Below are positions 58,048-64,000 of a DNA stretch of 64,000 nucleotides, in pieces. Each line of letters opens with the position of its first letter. Positions within the stretch are counted from its first letter, which is position 1. The notes below the pieces were generated by a model. It worked only from the letters and a program-made list of their open reading frames with translations. It was not told the DNA's origin and ran no database searches. Source of the stretch: JAWKSY01 sp041402125 (GTDB taxonomy: Bacteria; Planctomycetota; GCA-002687715; DRQF01). The stretch is taken from positions 36,936 to 100,935 of the forward strand of contig JAWKSY010000019.1 in the NCBI GenBank assembly GCA_041402125.1. Reading direction: 5' to 3'. Both the position numbers and the translations under genes were made by a program.

Positions 58048-60669
58048 ATGGATCCCAGGAGCGACGCCACCGAAGGCACGCCGACCCCCTCCGACGGCGA
58101 GGAGACGGTCGCCGTGCCCGGCCCGGCGAGTCCGGCGCGGGGCCTTTCGGGCCGCCGGCTCGGCCACTACCGCCTGATCGAGGAGATCGGTCACGGCGGC
58201 CAGGGCTTCGTTTACCGGGCCGTCGACGAGCGGATCCGGCGCGAGGTCGCGCTCAAGATCCTGCCCCGGGGGCACGCCTTCTCGCCCGCGGCGCGCCTCC
58301 GCTTCGAGCGCGAGGCGGAGGCCGCGGGTCGACTCGATCACTCCGGCGTCGCCCGCGTCTTCGAGCTGGGCGAGGAGGACGGCGTCGTCTTCATCGCGAT
58401 GGAGCTGGTGAAGGGTCGCACGCTGGCCGCCGTCATCCGGGCCGCGGCCAGCGGGGTCTCCTGGCACGAGACGGCGACGCGCGTCGCGGCGACCGCCGCC
58501 GACGAGGCGCCCGCGTGCTCGATCGGCCGTCCGGACGAGTCCGCCTCGGGCGGCCCGGCCGCGATCCTCGAGGCGGCGCGCTTCATCGAGAGCGCCGCCC
58601 TCGCGCTGCACGCCGCCCACGAGCGCGGCCTCGTCCACCGCGACGTCAAGCCGGGCAACCTCATGGTGCGCGAGGACGGCTCGGCCTGCGTGCTCGACTT
58701 CGGCCTCGCCCAGGACGACTCGGGCGCCTCGGTCACGCTCACGAACGACGGGGATCTCCTCGGCACGCCGGCCTACATGTCGCCCGAGCAGGTCCGCGCG
58801 GGCGCCGTCCGGCTCGACCGGCGGACCGACGTCTACTCGCTCGGCGTCTGTCTCTTCGAGGCCTGCACCCTCGTCCGCCCCTTCGCGGGTCTCACGCGCC
58901 ACGAGCTGCTCGAGGCGATCGCCCACCGCGAGCCGCCCTCCCCGCGCCAGATCGACCCTCGACTGCCCCGCGACCTCGAGGCGGTGATCCTCACCGCGAT
59001 CGACAAGGACCGCGACCGGCGCTACGCCACGGCGCTCGCCCTCGCCGAGGATCTCGGCCGCTTCCTCCGCCGCGAGCCGGTGGCGGCGCGCCCGGCCGGG
59101 CCCGCGGTGAAGACGCTCCGCTGGATCCAGCGCAACCCGATCGTCTCCGCGCTCGGCGTCGCGGTCTTCCTCGCCCTCGTCGCGGCGACGACCATCTTCT
59201 GGGTGAAGGGCGAGGAGGCGCGGCGGGAGCGCGACCGCGCCGAGCGCGAGAGCCGCGCGAAGGACCTCGCGCTCCGGGACCGGACGAGCGCGCTCGCCGA
59301 GAAGTCCCTCGCCCTCGCCGACTACGAGCGCCTCGCCGACGTGAAACGCCTCGAGGCGGCGATCGCCTCCGCGGACGAGCTCTTCCCGCCGAGCCCGGAG
59401 CTCCTCCCCCGACTCCTGGCCTGGCGCGAGCGCCACGGCGGTCTCGTCGCGCGCCTCGAGGATCACCGCCGCTTCCTCGAGGCACTGCGGACGCAGGCTC
59501 TTCCCGCGCCGGACGGCGCGCCCTCGGGATTCCGCTTCGCCGACGAGGCGCGGCAATTCCAGCACGACGTCATGTCCGCCCTCGTTCGCGATCTCGAGGT
59601 CTTCGCGACCGACGAGGCCGGCCCCCTCCGCTCGGTCGAGCGTCGGATCGCACAGTCGCGCGAGATCGCGGCCGCGACGCTCGAAGGCGAGGCGGCCCGA
59701 CGCTGGTCCGCGTGCCGCGCGCGACTCGCCGCGGACGCACGCTACGCGGGGCTCGACCTCGCTCCGCGGCTCGGTCTCGTCCCGCTCGGGCCCGATCCGG
59801 CGTCCGGACTCGAGGAGTTCCTGCACTGGCTGACGCACGCGGGTCCGCTGCCCGCGCGCGACGAGGCGGGCCAGCTCGTCGTCACCGAGGAGCTCGGACT
59901 CGTCCTCGTCCTCGTGCCCGGCGGCGCCTTCCGCATGGGCTGCCAGGGAGACGATCCGCAGGCGCCGAACCACGACCCGCAGGCCCAGCCCGACGACGGC
60001 CCGGTCCACGAGGTGACGCTCGAGCCCTACCTGCTCTCGAAGTACGAGATGACCCAGGCGCAGTGGCAGCGCGCCTTCGTCGCGAACCCGAGCCAGTACG
60101 CGCCCGGCGCGCGGATCCGCCCGATGACGGAGCCCGTGGACGCCCGGAGCCCGGTGGAGTTCGTCTCGTGGACGGAGTGTCGCGACGGCCTCCGCCGCCT
60201 CGGGCTCGAACTCCCGACCGAGGCCGAATGGGAACGCGCCGCCCGCGCCGGTCGTGACGACCGCATCTGGTCGGGCTGCTCCGACCTCCCCCATCTGCGC
60301 GACTTCGCGAACATCAGCGGCGACGAGACCCGCGCCGCCGGCTTCAGCGACCTCCAGCCCGGACACGCCGACCCCTTCGTCCTGCACGCCCCGGTCGGCA
60401 GCCTCGCGCCCAACGGCTTCGGCCTCCACGACATGTCCGGCAACGTCTGGGAGTGGTGCCTCGACGCGCCCGCCGACTACTCCGCCCCCGCGGGCGCGCG
60501 CGGCCTCCGCGCTCCGCTCGAGGACGGCGACGATCACGTCCTCCGCGGCGGCGGCTTCAACCTCCCCGCCCGCTTCGCGCGCATCGCCTACCGCTACGCG
60601 AACTCCCCCGAGTACCGCATCTTCTGCGTCGGCGTCCGCCCCGCGCTCCCGCTCGCCCCCGGCTCCTGA
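58048..60669 (+). CDS. Ser/Thr protein kinase, TM and FGE-sulfatase domain fusion
   Basis: An 873-residue membrane protein. Kinase domain (about 40-345): GHGGQGFVY (48-56), Lys70, an insert of about 45 residues (130-175), HRDVKPGN (197-204), DFG (217-219) and GTPAYMSPEQ (239-248). One TM helix (about 366-386) is followed by a coiled-coil stretch (about 386-430) and a helical region. The C-terminal FGE-sulfatase domain (about 630-873) shows GGAFRMGCQGDDPQ, LPTEAEWERAARAG, MSGNVWEWCLDA and LRGGGFN. The Cys pair needed for formylglycine formation is not evident, so a sensing role is likelier. Unlike the kinase at 28-30 kb it has a canonical DFG and no Ig-like domains. Confidence 0.88.
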   Translation: MDPRSDATEGTPTPSDGEETVAVPGPASPARGLSGRRLGHYRLIEEIGHGGQGFVYRAVDERIRREVALKILPRGHAFSPAARLRFEREAEAAGRLDHSGVARVFELGEEDGVVFIAMELVKGRTLAAVIRAAASGVSWHETATRVAATAADEAPACSIGRPDESASGGPAAILEAARFIESAALALHAAHERGLVHRDVKPGNLMVREDGSACVLDFGLAQDDSGASVTLTNDGDLLGTPAYMSPEQVRAGAVRLDRRTDVYSLGVCLFEACTLVRPFAGLTRHELLEAIAHREPPSPRQIDPRLPRDLEAVILTAIDKDRDRRYATALALAEDLGRFLRREPVAARPAGPAVKTLRWIQRNPIVSALGVAVFLALVAATTIFWVKGEEARRERDRAERESRAKDLALRDRTSALAEKSLALADYERLADVKRLEAAIASADELFPPSPELLPRLLAWRERHGGLVARLEDHRRFLEALRTQALPAPDGAPSGFRFADEARQFQHDVMSALVRDLEVFATDEAGPLRSVERRIAQSREIAAATLEGEAARRWSACRARLAADARYAGLDLAPRLGLVPLGPDPASGLEEFLHWLTHAGPLPARDEAGQLVVTEELGLVLVLVPGGAFRMGCQGDDPQAPNHDPQAQPDDGPVHEVTLEPYLLSKYEMTQAQWQRAFVANPSQYAPGARIRPMTEPVDARSPVEFVSWTECRDGLRRLGLELPTEAEWERAARAGRDDRIWSGCSDLPHLRDFANISGDETRAAGFSDLQPGHADPFVLHAPVGSLAPNGFGLHDMSGNVWEWCLDAPADYSAPAGARGLRAPLEDGDDHVLRGGGFNLPARFARIAYRYANSPEYRIFCVGVRPALPLAPGS

Positions 60670-60697
60670 GCACGACGCGACCCGACGGCCGCCGGCT

Positions 60698-62446
60698 TCA
60701 GGGGGTGTCGTCGAGCGTCAGGGTGACGTCTCGGCCGGCCGAATCGACCTCGACGCTCTCCTTGGCCGCGACCCGACCCTCGAGATCGATCACCGAGACC
60801 TCGACCGGACCGCAGGGAACGAGGACGTCGATGCCGGTGCCCAGGACGTCCCCTTCGTAGGACTGAGAGAACGAGCTCGGCTCGAGACCGGTGATCGTCA
60901 TGCGTCGGATCGACGTGGGACCTCCGACGGCGTTCCGGACCCGGATCCGGAGCCGCCCGACCAGAGGCCAGTTCTCGTTCGTCGGAACGACGACCGGTGG
61001 GTTCTCGCCGGCCACGAGGTCGAGCGTCATGAGCGCGCCTCGCGGAGCCGATACGGCGATGGCGTCCCAGCACCAGACCTCGTATCGCCCGGGGGGTCCC
61101 GAGAAGCTCCAGCGGCCGTCACCCACGCGCATGGGGAAGATGGGCCTCATCTGATGAGCCGGTTTCTGCATGGACAGACCGATCGCGAAGGGCGAGGAGA
61201 TCTCGACGTGCGCGGGAGCCGGAGCCGCCCCGGGGAGCCGGATGCGGACCAGATCACGCTCCCGGAACTCGCGCGCGAAGACGTAGGGGAGGACTCCCTC
61301 CCAGTGGTAGCCGTCAGGCCCGATGTAGAGCACGAGCCCGGAGCGCGCGGCATCCTCGTCGACCTTCCCGTCGTCTCCGATGAGAACGGTCACGCTGGCC
61401 GCCGGGTGGATCGAGCGAACAGCGTGCTCGACGCGGCGGACGGCGGCAACCGTCCCGATGTCGGGGTGACGCATGTGCGCGGGCCAGTTCCAGCGGTTCA
61501 TGAACCCGAAGAACCCGGCGCGGGAGACCCGCCCTCCCTGTACTCCACGACGGCCGCCGCGACGAAGAGTCGGCGCACCGGGATGATGACCCGCTCTGTC
61601 GCGGGCGAATGAGGCGACCGCCTTCGGCCAGGGTCGTCGCGAGGCCGAGGGTTCCGACCCGCACGAAGTGGGGCCGATCGACGAGTCCCCGGAACACGAA
61701 GCGCCCCTCGGCATCGGTCCGCGTCCGACGGATGTAACTCCATCGTCTCCGCCATCGTCGCCCCGTCTGACCTCGGCGTCCTCCCGCACGTCCTGCTGGG
61801 CGTGATGGAAGTTCCCGAGGACCGCGAGGACCTCGACGTCCGCCACATGCTCGTCCTCGTTCGCCAGGAGTCGTCCCGAGATCGACGCGCCCTCGCGGAG
61901 GACGACGCGCGCCGATCTCTGATCCGGCGTCACCTCGACGTGCTCGGGAGGAACGCGGCAGCACGATCATCGGCTGATCCGCCTGGTGGTCCAGATTGAA
62001 TCCCAGGTCGTCCCCTCGAGGCGCAGCTCGCCGGTCGTGCCGCTCCGCCCCAGCCTCTCACGGCGGGCGGGATCGCGCCCCACCGCGCTGATGACGTCGT
62101 TCGCATCGTCCGGATCCCTCGTCGCGTGTCGCCGGTTCGGAGGAGGCTCGGGACGCCGGCCGAGAATCTCGGCGCCGACGACGGCCTCTCCCTGTTCGTC
62201 CACGACCTCGAAGACGAGCTCCCCCGGACTCCTCACGGGAACCGGAGGCCGCTCGAGGGCCGCGTCATCGGATCGGACCCTTCGGGCGTCCGATCGATCG
62301 CCGGCCTCGCGTTCGCTGCGGGCGCTCGTGCGCGCTCCGTCACTCTGGAGTTCCGGAGCCTCGGCGTCGCCCATGGCGCGCCAGACGAACCAGACGAGTG
62401 CGATGAGGAGCAGCGCGAGGCCGCCGACGGTGAGCCTACTCGACAT
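60698..62446 (-). pseudogene. Membrane-anchored protein with carboxypeptidase-regulatory-like domains, frameshifted
   Basis: Starts at ATG 62446 with a TM helix (LTVGGLALLLIALVWFVWRA), an Arg/Asp-rich linker and GELVFEVVDEQGEAVVGAEI, typical of carboxypeptidase-regulatory-like/CNA-B beta domains. At about 61990 the frame breaks. Pieces then follow in different frames in the right order: VVLREGASISGRLLANEDEH, TDAEGRFVFRGLVDRPHFVR, RVIIPVRRLFVAAAVVEYRE, and from about 61530 a clean frame to the stop (AGFFGFMNRWNW to DVTLTLDDTP). At least four indels in 0.5 kb are needed. The protein of about 580 residues probably has several beta-sandwich domains outside the membrane. Convergent with the kinase gene. 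Confidence 0.65.
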
Positions 62447-62692
62447 GTCTCGATCCTTCCGAGCCGTGCGGCTCCGGCCCGGCCCCGTCGACGGGCGACG
62501 CCCGCCGGGGTCGAACCGTGACCCTCGCTCCACGCGCGGCCGATGATACCAGCGGCCGGGGCGAGGCGTCAGGCGACGCCGCGCCTGTTTCCGGTTCGTG
62601 ACGAGGACCGGGGGCGCGGAATTCCCGGGAACCTCCACCCCGACATGCGTCCGACGGCCGGAGCGGAACGAACCGGATCAGGAACTCCCGAC

Positions 62693-63919
62693 ATGATCAG
62701 AATCGGACTCAGCCTCGCCGCCATGACCCTCGCCACCCTCGCCGCGGCCCAGCAGCCGACCGACCTGCGGACCGGCGAGGAGGACTTCGCGGCCGACTTC
62801 TACCGCCGCGCCGCGGCGGACGAGGGCAACCTCGTCGTCTCGCCCTGGTCGCTGCGGCTCGCGCTCGCGATGACGAGGCCCGGGGCGCGGGGCGAGACCG
62901 CGGCCGAACTCGACCGCGTGCTGCGCCTCCCGGCGGACCAGGCCCACCTCGGGCCGCTCTTCGCGGCCGTGAACTCCGGATTGCGCGAGCGGGCGAAGTC
63001 GGGTGACGAGACCCACTTCCAGTTCGAGGTCGTCAACCGTCTCTGGCCCGAGCGATCCGAACGGATGCGCGAGGAGTACCTCCGGATCCTGAAGCAGGAC
63101 TGGGCCGCGCCGGCCACGCCCCTCGACTTCCGGGGGGATCCCGAGGCCGCGCGTCGCACCATCAACGAGGCGGTGGCCGAGGCCACGCACGACCTCGTGC
63201 CCGAGCTCCTGAAGAAGGAGGACGTCGACAAGGCGACCCGCCTCGTCCTCACGAACGCCCTCTGGCTGAAGGCCGCCTGGAGCGAGCCCTTCACCGGTCG
63301 GACGCGCGCCGCTCCGTTCTTCGCCGGAGAGAAGGAGACGCGCGTCGGGATGATGCGCGGCGCGAAGTGGATGCGCTTCGCCGAGACCGAGGCGGCCGCG
63401 ATCGGCGCCCTGCCGCTGGCCGGCGACGAGCTCGAGTTCGTGATCCTGCTGCCGAAGGAGCGCGACGGTCTCGCCGCGATCGAGAGGGAACTCGACGGGA
63501 AGACGCTCCGCGCGTGGCTCGCCCGCCTCGACGGCGCCCGCGCGCAGGTCGACCTCTCCCTGCCGCGCTTCAAGATCCGCTGGCAGAAGTCGATCCGGGA
63601 GCTCGTGAACGACATGGGACTGAAGGTCGCGATGAGCGCGATGGCCGACTTCAGCGACATGGCGGATCCGCGCGGCCTCTTCATCAGCGACGTCATCCAG
63701 GGCGCCTGCCTCGACGTCGACGAGAAGGGACTCGAGGCCGCCGCCGCGACCGCGGTCATCATGAAGCGGGGCGGGCTGCGGCCCCGCGACCTCCCGACGA
63801 TGGTCTGCGACCACCCCTTCCTCTGGCTGATCCGCGACCGCGTGAGCGGGACGGTCCTCTTCGCCGGCCGCCTGAGCGATCCGCCGGCCTTCGAGGGGGA
63901 AGGGACGAAGACCCGCTGA
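62693..63919 (+). CDS. Secreted serpin
   Basis: A 408-residue serine protease inhibitor-like protein with a short signal peptide (MIRIGLSLAAMTLATLAAAQ). Serpin marks: NLVVSPWSLRLALAM (about 44-58), TRLVLTNALWLKAAW, the hinge DEKGLEAAAATAV (about 344-356) and the C-terminal DHPFLWLIRDRVSGTVLFAG. The alanine-rich P12-P9 hinge fits an inhibitory serpin, but P14, usually Thr or Ser, is Leu. The reactive loop runs about MKRGGLRPRDLP. It may guard the cell against foreign proteases or regulate its own secreted ones. Confidence 0.9.
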   Translation: MIRIGLSLAAMTLATLAAAQQPTDLRTGEEDFAADFYRRAAADEGNLVVSPWSLRLALAMTRPGARGETAAELDRVLRLPADQAHLGPLFAAVNSGLRERAKSGDETHFQFEVVNRLWPERSERMREEYLRILKQDWAAPATPLDFRGDPEAARRTINEAVAEATHDLVPELLKKEDVDKATRLVLTNALWLKAAWSEPFTGRTRAAPFFAGEKETRVGMMRGAKWMRFAETEAAAIGALPLAGDELEFVILLPKERDGLAAIERELDGKTLRAWLARLDGARAQVDLSLPRFKIRWQKSIRELVNDMGLKVAMSAMADFSDMADPRGLFISDVIQGACLDVDEKGLEAAAATAVIMKRGGLRPRDLPTMVCDHPFLWLIRDRVSGTVLFAGRLSDPPAFEGEGTKTR

Positions 63920-64000
63920 CGGTCGGACTTTCGCTCGGGCCTCGAGGAGACCACAATCCGGCGGACGCCGCCGCGCCGCGGCGATGCTGGACTCCTCGAG
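63920..64000. other. Window end
   Basis: 81 bp after the serpin. An ATG at 63984 opens a frame that leaves the window after a few codons; it cannot be judged. Confidence 0.3.

Overview
The window is GC-rich, densely coded DNA from one bacterial chromosome. Several things point to the Planctomycetota, most likely one of the high-GC marine or freshwater lineages: Ser/Thr protein kinases fused to FGE-sulfatase domains, secreted FG-GAP/VCBS repeat proteins, many secreted proteins of unknown role, membrane-anchored prenyltransferase/squalene-oxidase-like toroid proteins, and a secreted serpin. This assignment is inferred from gene content; there is no rRNA in the window.

Layout. 1-7.6 kb (minus strand): two tandem secreted amidohydrolase-like proteins, a Spy-like Gly/Arg-rich secreted protein, a THUMP-like methyltransferase, a TPR protein with a peptidase-like C-terminus, and a DUF2167 membrane protein. 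7.6-11.3 kb is housekeeping: tRNA-Phe, ribF, def, a TPR protein and rpsT with a visible promoter and terminator. 11.4-16.9 kb holds three tandem paralogues of a TM-anchored alpha/alpha-toroid protein. Structured palindromic elements sit in the two gaps between them, and the middle gene is frameshifted. 17.2-24.6 kb: a SurA/PpiC-like chaperone, an overlapping dgt-rnc-mfd operon, and a divergent Ppx/GppA gene. 24.6-27.9 kb: smpB, a tRNA-Leu-like gene and tmRNA (tag ANNNNYALAA), followed by a small island with tandem repeats, a transposase remnant, a ParDE-like toxin-antitoxin pair and an orphan ParD-like gene.

27.9-38.9 kb: two eukaryotic-type kinases (one fused to an FGE domain), an MFS transporter, a secreted protein with a DnaJ-type zinc motif, a beta-propeller protein and an FG-GAP protein. 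39-45.5 kb: metH with many frameshifts, overlapped by an ArsR-methyltransferase regulator gene, then a DUF885 peptidase-like gene. Two copies of a short MITE-like element lie exactly at the stop codons of metH and the DUF885 gene. 45.6-57.7 kb: a GT-C-type membrane protein, arfB, a glycosyltransferase, a secreted toroid protein paired with a large gluzincin peptidase, a penicillin-acylase-like gene (frameshifted), a ComF-like phosphoribosyltransferase and a membrane protein. 58-64 kb: a second kinase-FGE fusion, a frameshifted membrane-anchored protein and a serpin.

Two themes stand out. First, the palindromes between the toroid genes differ from each other in ways that keep base pairing intact, and the two copies are in opposite orientation. 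Second, small indels cluster in a few places (about 14.8, 24.9-25.7, 40.8-42.4, 53.8/55.2 and 61.5-62.0 kb) while the sequence around them is intact. That pattern suggests patches of sequence error more than true gene decay, and it affects several gene calls.
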